A stretch of 64,000 nt of DNA. It comes from VXMF01 sp965206775 (GTDB lineage Bacteria; Acidobacteriota; Terriglobia; Bryobacterales; UBA6623). Positions 35,080 to 44,363 of this stretch are shown here, piece by piece. Under the pieces are notes generated by a model. That model worked only from the letters and a program-made list of their open reading frames with translations. It was not told where the DNA came from and did no database searches. The translations under genes were made by a program, and so were the position numbers. Within the stretch, counting starts at the first letter, position 1. Each line of letters starts with the position of its first letter. Location: assembly GCA_965206775.1 (NCBI GenBank), contig CBDBKU010000002.1:496001-560000 (forward strand), given 5' to 3'.

Positions 35080-36031
35080 CGAGACCGACGTGCATTACCC
35101 GACGGACGTGAGCCTGCTGTGGGACGCGCTGCGCTGCCTGATCCGGGTCACGGCGCTGGCCTGCGAGCAGCACGGCCTGGGCGGCTGGCGCCAGAGCGCG
35201 CATCTGATCCGGACAGTGCGCGGCCTGTTCCAGCGGGTGCGCTCGTCGAAGCGAAGGAAGCAGCAGCCGCGGCGGGTGCAGGACTACTTGCGGCAGGCGC
35301 GCTGCATAGCGGAGCGCGCGAAGGCGTCTCTGGAGCGCTTGGAGGCGGCGCGAGCGGGAGAGGGTATCGTCAGCGAAATCAAGGGCTTCCTGGAACACGC
35401 GGAGCGGCAGGTCGACCAGGTGGAGCGGCGCGTGCTGCGAGGCGAGACGATTCCGCAAGAGGAGAAGGTGTTCTCGATTTTCGAGCCGCACACGCGCTGG
35501 TGCGCGAAGGGCAAGGCAGGGCGGCCGGTGGAGCTGGGAGTGCCGGTGGGGATCGTGGAGAGCGAGCACGGGTTCGTGCTGCATGCCAGGATCATGTGGA
35601 CGGAGCAGGACGTGGACGTGGCGCAGCCGCTGGTGAAGGAGACGCAGGCGATGTATCCGGACTTGGCGGGCTGCAGTTTCGACAAGGGCTTCCACAGTCC
35701 AGCGAACCGGGAGGAGTTGGACAAGGTGCTGGTGTTGAACGCGCTGCCGCAGAAGGGGAAGCTGTCGAAGGCGGGGCGGGAACGGGAGTCGGAGCCGGGA
35801 TTCGCGGCGGCGCGGAAGGCGCATCCGGCGGTGGAATCGGCGATCCACAACCTGGAATGCCGGGGCTTGGACCGGGTGCGGTCGAAAGGGGCGGCGGGCT
35901 TCGAGCGAGCGGTGGGGCTGGCGGTGCTGGCGGGGAACCTGCACCGGATCGGACTGCTCCTGCAGAGGCGGGAGCGGAAGCGGCTGAAGCGGGCACGCAA
36001 GCGGGCGCTCCCGCTACGGCTGGCCGCGTAG
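35080..36031 (+). pseudogene. ISNCY-type transposase, C-terminal part (interrupted)
   Basis: Continues the frame broken at 31828: VETDVHYPTDVSLLWDALRCL, a basic/coiled segment, EEKVFSIFEPHTRWCAKGKAG, GFVLHARIMWTEQDVDVA, a catalytic-looking CSFDKGFHSPANREELDK, and the LDRVRSKGAAGFERAVGLAVLAGNLHRIG C-terminus with the expected Glu/Asp context. No other inactivating change seen. The IS right end runs to 36241. Confidence 0.85.
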
Positions 36032-36245
36032 CGGCGAGGGAGCGCCCCGGGAACGAGCAGCGCCAGCCTGCTGGCAGGCAGGAGTGCGGGAAGGGTGCGC
36101 AAGGGCTCGGAATCCGGCTTGGAAAGCCGCCATGCGACGGCAAGCCGGGGCGGATTGCGCCCCGAAACGGCGCCCGCCACCAGCACAGTAACTGGACCCT
36201 CGTGTGTGTTTGCGCGAAATTCAGGGGTTTTGTCGCAGGCACTAA

Positions 36246-36951
36246 CTAGGTGGCGACGACGATGTCGAATGTAGCGGCTAGTTCGCCGATTTTGGAACCC
36301 GGTACCGGATCGAACTCCACGGCCAGCGACTCCATTGGATTGGTGCCTGGCCCTCCGCGTTGTCCGAACCGTCCGCGACCCCGCGCAACTCGATCGGTTT
36401 CGTTGCCCGGATGTCCTTTCAAATAGAGCTGCGTCGTCAGCAGCCGGCGCCCGTTGCGATTGATGGCGCAGTGGATGTGGGGGGCTTGACGGCGACCGGT
36501 GCTGTACCAGACCGGCTTGATCGTCCGAAACCGATATTCGCCTGTTGATCCGGTCTCGAAGCGCCCGAATCCCTGGAAGTTAGTGTCAAGTTTCTCCCTG
36601 TCGGGTGCTCGGCTATGGATGTATACGCCGTTGCCGTCGACCTGCCAGATCTCGACTACTGCGTTACCCACAGGCTCGCCGCACGGCGTGAGCACCCTTC
36701 CGGTGACGTGTGCCACTTCCCCGAGCGCGGGAGTTGCGCTGTCGTTGATCAGCAAGAGGTCATTGTCCGTGTCGCGGCATTTTGTCCGGGTAGAGCGGCA
36801 TTTTGTCCGGGTAGAACGGCCCCTCGGTTTGGCGCGGCGTGAGCGCGAGTTCTTCCGCAAACAAGCCGGGAACCGTGTAGAAAGCAGTTGTCGCGGCTGC
36901 TGTGCGGACGAATCCGCGGCGGGAAGTGGCGATCTTCATTCTTGGATGCAT
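36246..36951 (-). pseudogene. intradiol ring-cleavage dioxygenase, frameshifted by a 19-bp duplication
   Basis: Protocatechuate 3,4-dioxygenase-like protein with a Tat-type leader (SRRGFVRTAAATTAFYTVPGL). LTPRQTEGPFYPDKMP is followed in the other frame by DTDNDLLLINDS, EVAHVTGRVLTPCGEPVGNAVVEIWQVD, YSTGRRQAPHIHCAINRNG and TTQLYLKGHP; Tyr and His iron ligands are visible. Between the two frames lie two tandem 21-bp units (36774-36794, 36795-36815). Deleting 19 bp restores FYPDKMPLDTDND. The stop codon lies in the adjacent IS target duplication, so the C-terminus is native. Confidence 0.85.
36774..36815. repeat. tandem 21-bp duplication inside dioxygenase gene
   Basis: Two adjacent identical 21-bp units, 36774-36794 and 36795-36815, each containing ATTTTGTCCGGGTAGA. 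Relative to the inferred ancestor the net gain is 19 bp, which breaks the frame. Confidence 0.9.
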
Positions 36952-37080
36952 GGCTGGCCCACAGTCTGAATTGCAGCGAGTTAGCCGCTGGAGTTCGACC
37001 GCGTCGGTCTCTTCGCTCGCTACCTCGCGTCTCCTGTAGAGAAGAGACGCGAATGAAAGGGGCGGGTTATCGGAATTAAC

Positions 37081-37790
37081 TCAACCTTTACGTCTAGGCA
37101 CTCGTGTCGGGTGGGCCCGGTACGGATTTGCCTGAGCAACTGCATCATCGCTTTGACGCGCCCGGGTTCCTATCAATGATAGTTGCGCAGCTCTCCGAGA
37201 TCGCCTGCGAGATTGTAAAGCTGGCCGCACGGGTGGGTTCGGTCGTAGTCGTAGGGATTCCAGCCGTGAACGCCGTAAGGCTGGCCAACGAGCCTCCCGG
37301 CACCGCCTTCGAACACCCGCGGCTTCCAATCGCCATGGCGGAATCCGAGGCCTCCTCCGTAGCTGTTCTGTACAAGCGAAGTTCGGATTGTGCTGGACTG
37401 TTTGCTCTTGAGCAGGGTGCCGACGAAGCTGAAGGTGCCTGGTCCCACACTGGCAGGGAGCTTCCGTGTCATCGATTCAGCGAGTGTCGGGGTCAGGGCG
37501 ACCAATTCGTTCGACCAAGACCCCGCTTCGACCCAACAGGGCCAGCTAGCGGGAAGCACCACTCGGTGACCCCCTTAGGAGGCGCCGATCTCTTGGCCTC
37601 GCAGGGGTTGTTGACCCGTTGCCCCGGCAGTTCGCGAACCGCCGCTCCATTTTCGCTCGAGTAGAAGACTATCGTGTCCTCGGCTAGGCCCAACTCGCTA
37701 CGCCCGCAGTGCCAGGCAGCAGACCGAGCCGTTGCCTCAGGCCCGCCGCCATGGTCACTTGTCCCTTGGATGTGATCCGCATAGGGGAAG
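37081..37790 (-). pseudogene. decayed sulfatase, 3' part
   Basis: Fragments of a sulfatase C-terminal half on the minus strand in shifting frames: EDTIVFYSSENGA (compare the TSDNGP active-site segment of intact sulfatases) near 37680, GGGLGFRHGDWKPRVFEGGAGRL near 37310, and QLYNLAGDLGELRN near 37190. Internal frameshifts and the absence of an N-terminal half with CxPSR mark it as a remnant. Confidence 0.7.
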
Positions 37791-37913
37791 TCCTACCACT
37801 GAATGCCTTGCGCTCTAGAATTCCAGAGTCGAATGTCTCGCTCGTTCTAGTCCGGGAATCAGGCGGAGATCCCGGCCATCAACGATAATGGCCCCATACA
37901 GGATCTGCAATCG

Positions 37914-38696
37914 ATGGCGCGAGCGATGCCTTGCCGGTTCGGCCAACCCGCATTCCACTACGCCTGCATTGACAGCACCATGCGGGTAGCGGCAGAGCGA
38001 GCGCGTTCGGGTTGCCCGGAGGGCACGGTCGTGACGGCCGACCATCAGACTGACGGCCGAGGCCGACGCGGACACGCCTGGCATTCCGAGGCTGGCCTTG
38101 GCCTGTATCTCTCGCTGGTGGTCAGGCCGGGTTGCAGCCCGGACTCCGCTCCCCTGCTCACGCTCGCGACGGGTCTTGGCGTGAAGGAAGCCCTCGAGCG
38201 CGACGCGGGCGTCCGCTGCGACATCCGCTGGCCGAACGACATCCTGATCCGAGAACGCAAGTGCTGCGGAATCCTCGTCGAGATGGAAGCGACCCACGGG
38301 ACGGTCGACCATGTGATCGTCGGCATCGGCATCAACCTCAACCACGTCGAATTCCCTCGCTCCCTCGGCGACACGGCAACGTCGCTCCGAATCGAGACCG
38401 GCAGGGACTGGACGAGGGACGCGATCCTCAGCTCCGTCCTCGGCACCCTGGAGTCGTTCTACGACCTGTTTGCATCGCGCGGCCCGTCGCCAATCCTAGA
38501 GGCGTTCCAGCAGTCGTCCAGCTACGCTCAGGGACGAAGGGTCGTCATCGAAGGGCTTCCCCCCGGAGCGACTGGGCCGACCCGGGGCGTGACGGCCGGC
38601 CTGTCGCCCGCCGGCCAGCTCCTCCTGAGAGACGACGGCGGATCCGTCGCTCCGGTCCTCGCGGGCAGCGTCCGGCCCGACACAGGCACAATGTAG
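37914..38696 (+). CDS. birA: biotin--[acetyl-CoA-carboxylase] ligase, 260 aa
   Basis: Biotinylates the carboxylase carrier protein. GRGRRGHAWHSEAGLGLYLSLV is the biotinyl-AMP binding loop (GRGRxG). IRWPNDILIRERKCCGILVEM and VIVGIGINLNHVEFP are the other core motifs. There is no N-terminal DNA-binding domain, so no repressor role. GGAT lies upstream of ATG 37914. First gene of a tight cofactor cluster with coaX (4 bp downstream) and pncB. Confidence 0.93.
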   Translation: MARAMPCRFGQPAFHYACIDSTMRVAAERARSGCPEGTVVTADHQTDGRGRRGHAWHSEAGLGLYLSLVVRPGCSPDSAPLLTLATGLGVKEALERDAGVRCDIRWPNDILIRERKCCGILVEMEATHGTVDHVIVGIGINLNHVEFPRSLGDTATSLRIETGRDWTRDAILSSVLGTLESFYDLFASRGPSPILEAFQQSSSYAQGRRVVIEGLPPGATGPTRGVTAGLSPAGQLLLRDDGGSVAPVLAGSVRPDTGTM

Positions 38697-38700
38697 GTGA

Positions 38701-39468
38701 ATGCTGCTAGCAGTTGATGTCGGGAACACGAACCTGACCATAGGCCTCTTCGACGGCTCGAAGCGCCTGGCGGACTGGCGCCTCAAGACCGACCCCGAGC
38801 AGACAGTTGACGGATGGGGAGCCTTGTTCCACAACCTCGTCTCCCTTGCCGACCTGCATCTCGCAGACGTGCGCGGCTTCATTTTCTCGTCGGTTGTCCC
38901 ACAGCTTGACGCGTCGATCAGCGGCATGGCAACCCGCTACCTAGGGCTCGACCCGTTCCAAGTCACGGCCGCCAGCCGCACCGGCTTGGCGATCCGTGTT
39001 GACAAGCCCGAGGAAGTCGGCGCGGATCGCGTGGTAAATTCAGTGGCGGCGGCCGAGCGCTACGGCTGCCCGTGCATCGCTGTGGACTTTGGCACAGCGA
39101 TTACGTTCGATGCGATCTCGAAGGACCGCGCATACCTCGGCGGCATCATCTGCCCAGGCATCCAAGTCTCGTCCCAGGCTCTGGTTCGACGCACCGCTCG
39201 CCTGCCCCAGATCGACCTGCGCCGGCCTGCGAAGGTGATCGGCACGACCACCGTCGGCAGCCTCGAATCCGGATTCTACTACGGCATGCTGGGCATGCTG
39301 GACGGCATCCTGGACAAGATGCTCGACACCCTGGGCCGTGATACGGCAGTCGTGGCCACTGGCGGTCAATCCGAGATCCTCGCACCGGCCTCCCAGTACA
39401 TCCAAACGGTCGACAACGGTCTGACACTCGACGGCTTGAGGCTGATTTGGAATCTGAACCGGGCCTGA
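38701..39468 (+). CDS. coaX: type III pantothenate kinase, 255 aa
   Basis: First step of CoA synthesis. It opens LLAVDVGNTNLTIGLFDG (ASKHA phosphate loop). It has VGADRVVNSVAAAERYGCPCIAVDFGTAITFDAISKDRAYLGGIICPG and the C-terminal VVATGGQSEIL. Length is normal. The birA-coaX order is common in bacteria; here pncB follows 9 bp after the stop. Confidence 0.95.
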   Translation: MLLAVDVGNTNLTIGLFDGSKRLADWRLKTDPEQTVDGWGALFHNLVSLADLHLADVRGFIFSSVVPQLDASISGMATRYLGLDPFQVTAASRTGLAIRVDKPEEVGADRVVNSVAAAERYGCPCIAVDFGTAITFDAISKDRAYLGGIICPGIQVSSQALVRRTARLPQIDLRRPAKVIGTTTVGSLESGFYYGMLGMLDGILDKMLDTLGRDTAVVATGGQSEILAPASQYIQTVDNGLTLDGLRLIWNLNRA

Positions 39469-39477
39469 GCTATCCCC

Positions 39478-40935
39478 ATGCTTCCGCCCTACGGCCAGTC
39501 GCTCGCCCTGCTGACCGACCTCTATCAGCTGACGATGTCCAGCGGATACTGGGGGGAAGGCCTCGCCGACCGAGAGGCTGTCTTCCACCACTACTTCCGC
39601 GAAGCGCCGTTCGGGGGTGCGTTCGCGATCGCGGCCGGCCTCGAAACCGCGCTCCAGTGGCTTCGGGACTTGCAGTTTGGAGACGACGACCTCGCCTATC
39701 TGGCCGACCTGACGGGCCAAGGCGACAGGCCGCTGTTCGAGCCCGAGTTTCTCGACTACCTTGGGAAGCTGTCGTTCAAGTGCGACCTGGACGCAGTGCC
39801 CGAAGGCACCGTCGCGTTCGCCGGGGAGCCGCTCGTGCGGATTCGAGGGCCGCTGCTGCAATGCCAGCTGGCCGAGACCGCGCTGCTGAATATCGTCAAT
39901 TTCCAGACCCTGATCGCAACCAAGGCCGCTCGCGTCTGCCTGGCCGCTGGGGGCGATCCGGTGCTCGAGTTCGGACTGCGCAGGGCACAGGGAATCGACG
40001 GGGGCCTTAGCGCCAGCAGAGCTGCCTACATTGGCGGATGCGCAGCGACATCGAATGTCCTCGCGGGAAAGCTCTACGGCATTCCCGTCCGAGGGACGCA
40101 CGCGCACAGCTGGGTGCTGTCGTTCGAGAGTGAACTGGATGCATTCGAAGCATTCGCGAGAGCGATGCCCCACAACTGCGTCCTGCTGGTCGACACGTAC
40201 GACACTCTCGAAGGGGTCCGCCGGGCGGCCAGAATCGGATGCAAGCTGCGAGAGCTCGGATTCAGGCTGAGCGGCGTCCGGCTCGATTCCGGCGATCTGG
40301 CCGAACTGTCGATCAAAGCTCGCTCGCTCTTGGATGAAGCGGGACTGCACGGCACCTCGATCGTCGCATCGAACGACCTCGACGAATACAGCATGGCCGA
40401 GCTCAAGGCGCGCGGCGCGCGGGTCGGAATCTGGGGAGTCGGCACTAGCATCTCGTCGGCGAAGGGCCAGTCCGCCCTAGGCGGCGTTTACAAGCTGGCG
40501 CTGTTGCGCGACGCCTCGGGAGCATGGCAAGCGAAGGCGAAGCGATCCGAAGATGCGTCCAAGGCCTCGACTCCCGGGATGCTGCAGGTGCGGAGATACA
40601 TGGGTAGGACGGCAATGAAGTCGGATCTGATCTACGACGAGTTGCACCCGCCGGCCGGGCCTTGGACCGGCACCGATTCGCGGCCCGGTGGCGAGGGACG
40701 CCGAGAGGAACTCGACGGCAACTACGAGGACATCCTGCGCCCGGTGCTAAGGGCAGGAGACCCTGCAACCGACGGAGAATCCCTGGAAGGCGCCCGCGAG
40801 CGGTGCCGGTCGCAGTTGTCGCTTGTGCCCCTGGACCTTCTAGTGGCACGGCCAAGCCGCGCTTTTCCGGTGTTGCTCGAAGACGGGCTGCTGCGCCGGC
40901 GCGAAGAGCTTGCGAGCCGTTCAGCGCGGCCCTGA
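39478..40935 (+). CDS. pncB: nicotinate phosphoribosyltransferase, 485 aa
   Basis: NAD salvage: nicotinate + PRPP to nicotinate mononucleotide. ALLTDLYQLTMSSGYW is the family N-terminus. DPVLEFGLRRAQGIDGG, GTHAHSWVLSFESELDAF, LLVDTYDTLEGVRRA, VRLDSGDLAELS and GVGTSISSAKGQSALGGVYKLA mark the active-site barrel. Third gene of the birA-coaX-pncB cofactor cluster. The last ~60 residues look linker-like and are the least certain. Confidence 0.94.
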   Translation: MLPPYGQSLALLTDLYQLTMSSGYWGEGLADREAVFHHYFREAPFGGAFAIAAGLETALQWLRDLQFGDDDLAYLADLTGQGDRPLFEPEFLDYLGKLSFKCDLDAVPEGTVAFAGEPLVRIRGPLLQCQLAETALLNIVNFQTLIATKAARVCLAAGGDPVLEFGLRRAQGIDGGLSASRAAYIGGCAATSNVLAGKLYGIPVRGTHAHSWVLSFESELDAFEAFARAMPHNCVLLVDTYDTLEGVRRAARIGCKLRELGFRLSGVRLDSGDLAELSIKARSLLDEAGLHGTSIVASNDLDEYSMAELKARGARVGIWGVGTSISSAKGQSALGGVYKLALLRDASGAWQAKAKRSEDASKASTPGMLQVRRYMGRTAMKSDLIYDELHPPAGPWTGTDSRPGGEGRREELDGNYEDILRPVLRAGDPATDGESLEGARERCRSQLSLVPLDLLVARPSRAFPVLLEDGLLRRREELASRSARP

Positions 40936-40970
40936 GCAGATGGGACGGCCGCCGCCCCGGTCACTCCGCG

Positions 40971-42176
40971 CTATCCGAGTTCCGGCAGGTTCTCGCGAAG
41001 GATGCCGATGTCCTTGTCGCCGCGGCCGGATAGATTGACCACGAAGGTCCGGCCCTTGGCGTGCGGGGCGCGCCTGACGGCCTCCGCAACGGCGTGGGCC
41101 GATTCGAGCGCGGGAATGATGCCCTCGAGGTGCGAGAGGGTCTTGACGGCCTCGAGCGCGTCGGAATCGCTGCAGGAGGTGTATTCGACCCGTCCCATGT
41201 CGCGCAGCCAGGCGTGCTCTGGTCCGACGGAGGCATAGTCCAAGCCCGCGGACACCGAGTGCGTCAGCGCGATCTGGCCGTCGTCGTCCTGGAGGATGTA
41301 GCTCTTGGTTCCTTGGAGCACCCCGGGCAAGCCTCCCGAGAAGCGGGCAGCGTGATCTCCCAGTGCAGTTCCTCGGCCGCCAGCCTCGACACCCACCATC
41401 GCAACGCCCTCGTCCTGCAAGAAGGGGTGGAACAAGCCGATCGAGTTGCTCCCGCCTCCGACGCAAGCAATGAGCGTGTCCGGCAGGAATCCGCCGGAGG
41501 CCTCCAGGAACTGTTCGCGGGCCTCGACCCCGATGACTCGCTGGAAGTCTCTGACAATCAAGGGATACGGATGCGGTCCCAAGGCAGAGCCAAGCATGTA
41601 GTGCGTCGTCTCGAAACTTCCCGCCCAATCCCGCATTGCTTCGGAAATTGCATCCTTCAGGGTGCGGCTCCCGGTGTCGACGCCGACGACTTCGGCCCCG
41701 AGCAGGCGCATGCGGAAGACGTTCAGCTCCTGTCGACGCATGTCTTGCGAGCCCATGTAGACCACGCAGTCCAAATCGAACAGGGCACAGACGGTCGCCG
41801 TCGCGACTCCGTGCTGACCCGCACCAGTCTCGGCGATGATACGCCGCTTTCCCATCCGCCTGGCCAGCAGCCCCTGCCCGAGGCAGTTGTTTATCTTGTG
41901 CGCGCCCGTGTGCAGCAAATCCTCGCGCTTCAGGTAGATGGAGGCGCCACCCAGGTGCTCGCTCAGACGCCGGGCGTAAAACAGCGGCGTGGGACGGCCA
42001 GAATACTGCCGGAACAGGCCGGACAGCTCCGCTTGGAATCCAGCATCGTCCCTGACCTCACGGTAGGTGGCATCCAAGCTGTCGAGCGGCGCAACGAGGA
42101 TTTCCGGCGCGTAGCGACCACCGAAGTCACCGAAGCGGCCCAGCTCGTCCGGCATCGAGGCTGTGGTTCGGGGCAT
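40971..42176 (-). CDS. trpB: tryptophan synthase beta chain, 401 aa
   Basis: PLP-dependent condensation of indole and serine. GRFGDFGGRYAPEILVAPL is the N-terminus. HTGAHKINNCLGQGLLARRMGK carries the PLP Lys. AETGAGQHGVATATVCALF and CVGGGSNSIGLFHPFL (phosphate-binding) are intact, as is GLDYASVGPEHAWL. No trpA or other trp gene is adjacent. Convergent with pncB, 35 bp apart. Confidence 0.96.
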   Translation of the reverse strand: MPRTTASMPDELGRFGDFGGRYAPEILVAPLDSLDATYREVRDDAGFQAELSGLFRQYSGRPTPLFYARRLSEHLGGASIYLKREDLLHTGAHKINNCLGQGLLARRMGKRRIIAETGAGQHGVATATVCALFDLDCVVYMGSQDMRRQELNVFRMRLLGAEVVGVDTGSRTLKDAISEAMRDWAGSFETTHYMLGSALGPHPYPLIVRDFQRVIGVEAREQFLEASGGFLPDTLIACVGGGSNSIGLFHPFLQDEGVAMVGVEAGGRGTALGDHAARFSGGLPGVLQGTKSYILQDDDGQIALTHSVSAGLDYASVGPEHAWLRDMGRVEYTSCSDSDALEAVKTLSHLEGIIPALESAHAVAEAVRRAPHAKGRTFVVNLSGRGDKDIGILRENLPELG

Positions 42177-42515
42177 CCCTTCACGATATCGCGGTACGAG
42201 GGCTCCTCGGCAAGTCTCGAAGCACTCGCGCCGGGCTGCATGCGAGACCGATTGGGCGGAGCGCTCCGGACTCGCGGCTGTGCCGGCAGACGCCGCGTCG
42301 GCGTGCCGCGAACTCCCAGGCGATGAACGAGAGCACTTCGCGAGCTAGTGGTCAATTGAACGTGGGCCGGACGTAGCGGCGGACAGGCTCCTTGCGCAGT
42401 GCCGCAACAGGGGCAACCTGAGGCGATTCAAGACGAGGGGATTCCAAGCCCCGAACCCGAGCAATGACTGCCAAACGTCATGCCCTTGCCGCGACTCGCA
42501 TCGGGCGGCGCGAGC
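42177..42515. other. intergenic, no gene seen
   Basis: 339 bp between the trpB start and the stop of the FG-GAP protein gene (both minus strand). No trp leader peptide, T-box or attenuator hairpin could be supported by eye. Confidence 0.45.
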
Positions 42516-43685
42516 TCACCGCGCAGGATTCTCGTACCAGACGACGCCGAGATTCTCGGCTTCCTCGCAAGTCAGCACGTCTAGGTCGCCGTCCCCGTCA
42601 AGATCGACCAGCTCGACTCGGTCGAACTTGGTGCCCTCCGGTCCGCCCACGTCTGTCACCTCCCACTGCGACGCGGTGGGATCGCCGCCATGGCGCAGGA
42701 GTCCCACGCCGGAGAGGTCGCCCTTCGCGTTCTCGCAGGAAAACACCAAGTCGGGAGTCCCGTCCAGGTCCATGTCCCCCACGGCTACCGCCTTGCCGGT
42801 CCCGAAGCCGTCCGGAATCTCGATGGAATGGGTTCGGAAATTGTTGCCGCGCGCGGACAGTCCGCGGAAGAATTGGATCGGCCCTTCCCGCACCGCCATC
42901 AGCACGTCGGTCTGGCCGTCCCCGTCGAGATCGGCAACATCGAGAAACATCGCCTCGTGCTCGCCTTCGGGCCCGATGCGGTACACCGGCCACGCCGCGC
43001 TTCCTGGCATGTTCTGAAACCACAGCGCGCCGCGGCGCGGCCCTGTGCGATCGCTGGCGACGATGTCGACCGCCCCGTCCCCGTTCATGTCATGAGCGAC
43101 GATGGACATCACCCAGCCCGCCCCGTACCACCGGCTCCATGACGCCTTGCCTCCAGCAGTCGTCGGGAACCGCCATGACCCAATCGCTGCGAAGTCGTTC
43201 TTAGAGCCGGCGACGAGATCCATGGACCCATTGCCGTCCACGTCCATGGGAACGGCGAACATCCATTGCCCCTTGCCTTGGGAGCGGACGACCGGAATTG
43301 TTTCCCACTTTCCGGCATCCATGTAGCCTTCGCCAGGCGCCCGGTGGACGTAGATGGTCTTCTCGTCGCCCTCTGTCGAACTGACGACGTCGATGGCTCC
43401 GTCGCCGTTCATATCGGCGAACACCGCGTCTTCCGGCTTGGTGACCTGGCCGACAGTGACAGCGGGCCAAGCTTCCTTTACCTTGTCAGTCCCGGGATGC
43501 AGGTAAGCCCGCACGACCCCTGCCTCTTCCCATCCCGTGGCGATGTCCGGCAGCCCGTCGCCGTTGACGTCGGCCAAGCGGACTCCGTCAGCGCCGCCTT
43601 CTGATGCGTCGATTGCATGGCGCGTCCAAGGGCTTCCAGCGAGGGCGGGGACAAGTAGCAGAAGAACCGTGATGAGCTGTAGCAT
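42516..43685 (-). CDS. exported FG-GAP/VCBS repeat protein, 389 aa
   Basis: Signal peptide LQLITVLLLLVPALAGS. About seven integrin-like repeats with calcium-binding DxNxDGxxD cores follow: DVNGDGLPDIATGW, DMNGDGAIDVVSS, DVDGNGSMDLVAG, DMNGDGAVDIVAS, DLDGDGQTDVLMA, DMDLDGTPDLVFS and DLDGDGDLDVLTC. This is a secreted beta-propeller, probably for binding. ATG 43685 is preferred over the upstream in-frame start because the signal sequence begins here. Ligand unknown. Confidence 0.88.
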   Translation of the reverse strand: MLQLITVLLLLVPALAGSPWTRHAIDASEGGADGVRLADVNGDGLPDIATGWEEAGVVRAYLHPGTDKVKEAWPAVTVGQVTKPEDAVFADMNGDGAIDVVSSTEGDEKTIYVHRAPGEGYMDAGKWETIPVVRSQGKGQWMFAVPMDVDGNGSMDLVAGSKNDFAAIGSWRFPTTAGGKASWSRWYGAGWVMSIVAHDMNGDGAVDIVASDRTGPRRGALWFQNMPGSAAWPVYRIGPEGEHEAMFLDVADLDGDGQTDVLMAVREGPIQFFRGLSARGNNFRTHSIEIPDGFGTGKAVAVGDMDLDGTPDLVFSCENAKGDLSGVGLLRHGGDPTASQWEVTDVGGPEGTKFDRVELVDLDGDGDLDVLTCEEAENLGVVWYENPAR

Positions 43686-43840
43686 GCGCCTAGATTGTAT
43701 CCGATGGGCCGGGCACTCTCGACGCGATGCGAAACGAAGTCCGTCGCCGACGCACGACGGCCCCAGCCAGCCGGAACACCGCAGCATGAAGGCGCATCCC
43801 GCTTCTTGGTGGGTGGCTAGAATAAGGGGCGGTAAGCTCG

Positions 43841-44362
43841 ATGCTTCGCAAGATCGTCAAGTACGGCGACCCGGTTCTCGAGAGCGTCTGCGAGCCGGTT
43901 CCCGAGAGCGAATTCGGCAGTCCGGAGCTGCTCGCTCTCGTGGAGGACATGTTCCAGACGATGTACGACGCTCGCGGCGTCGGCCTAGCCGCGCCGCAGA
44001 TCGGGATCCCGAGGCGGCTAACGGTAATCGACTGCGCCGGTGGCGAGGAAGCGGGCGAGAAGCACGTGCTGATCAATCCGGAGATCGTTTCGGAGGAAGG
44101 CGAGCAGGTCGGCGAGGAGGGCTGCCTATCGATACCGGGCTTCCAGGAGAAGGTTGCCCGGCCGGCGAGAGTTCGGACGAGGGCTCGCGCGTCGGACGGC
44201 GAGTGGATTGAAATCGAGGCTGACCAGCTCCTGGCGCGGGCGATCTGCCACGAGAACGATCACTTGAACGGAATCCTGTTCTTGAAGCGGATCAGCAGGC
44301 TCAAGCGCGAAATGATCAAGCGCAAGATCCGTGCCCTAAGGAAACGGGGCGAGTGGGACTAA
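43841..44362 (+). CDS. def: peptide deformylase, 173 aa
   Basis: Removes the N-formyl group from nascent proteins. Motif 1 GVGLAAPQIG, motif 2 EEGCLSIPG (metal Cys) and motif 3 HENDHLNGILF (HExDH-type with Asn at the position usually occupied by Glu-containing HEIDH variants) are all in place; ICHENDH keeps His, Glu and His. GGGGCGG lies upstream of the ATG. First gene of def-fmt-argJ. Confidence 0.95.
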   Translation: MLRKIVKYGDPVLESVCEPVPESEFGSPELLALVEDMFQTMYDARGVGLAAPQIGIPRRLTVIDCAGGEEAGEKHVLINPEIVSEEGEQVGEEGCLSIPGFQEKVARPARVRTRARASDGEWIEIEADQLLARAICHENDHLNGILFLKRISRLKREMIKRKIRALRKRGEWD

Positions 44363-44363
44363 G

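Larger units (their letters stand above)
31130..36249 (+). mobile_element. ISNCY-type insertion sequence with 8-bp target duplication, itself interrupted
   Basis: Direct repeats CTAACTAG at 31130-31137 and 36242-36249 bracket a 5104-bp segment. Its ends are inverted repeats beginning TGCCTGCG (31138 inward; 36241 inward on the other strand). Removing the nested element 31829-35079 leaves an IS of about 1853 bp with one transposase frame. The right target duplication contains the stop codon of the minus-strand dioxygenase gene. Confidence 0.8.

Noticed and set aside
35119..36249. 376-aa Gly/Ala-rich plus-strand frame
   Set aside because: Shifted-frame shadow of the ISNCY transposase C-terminal part.
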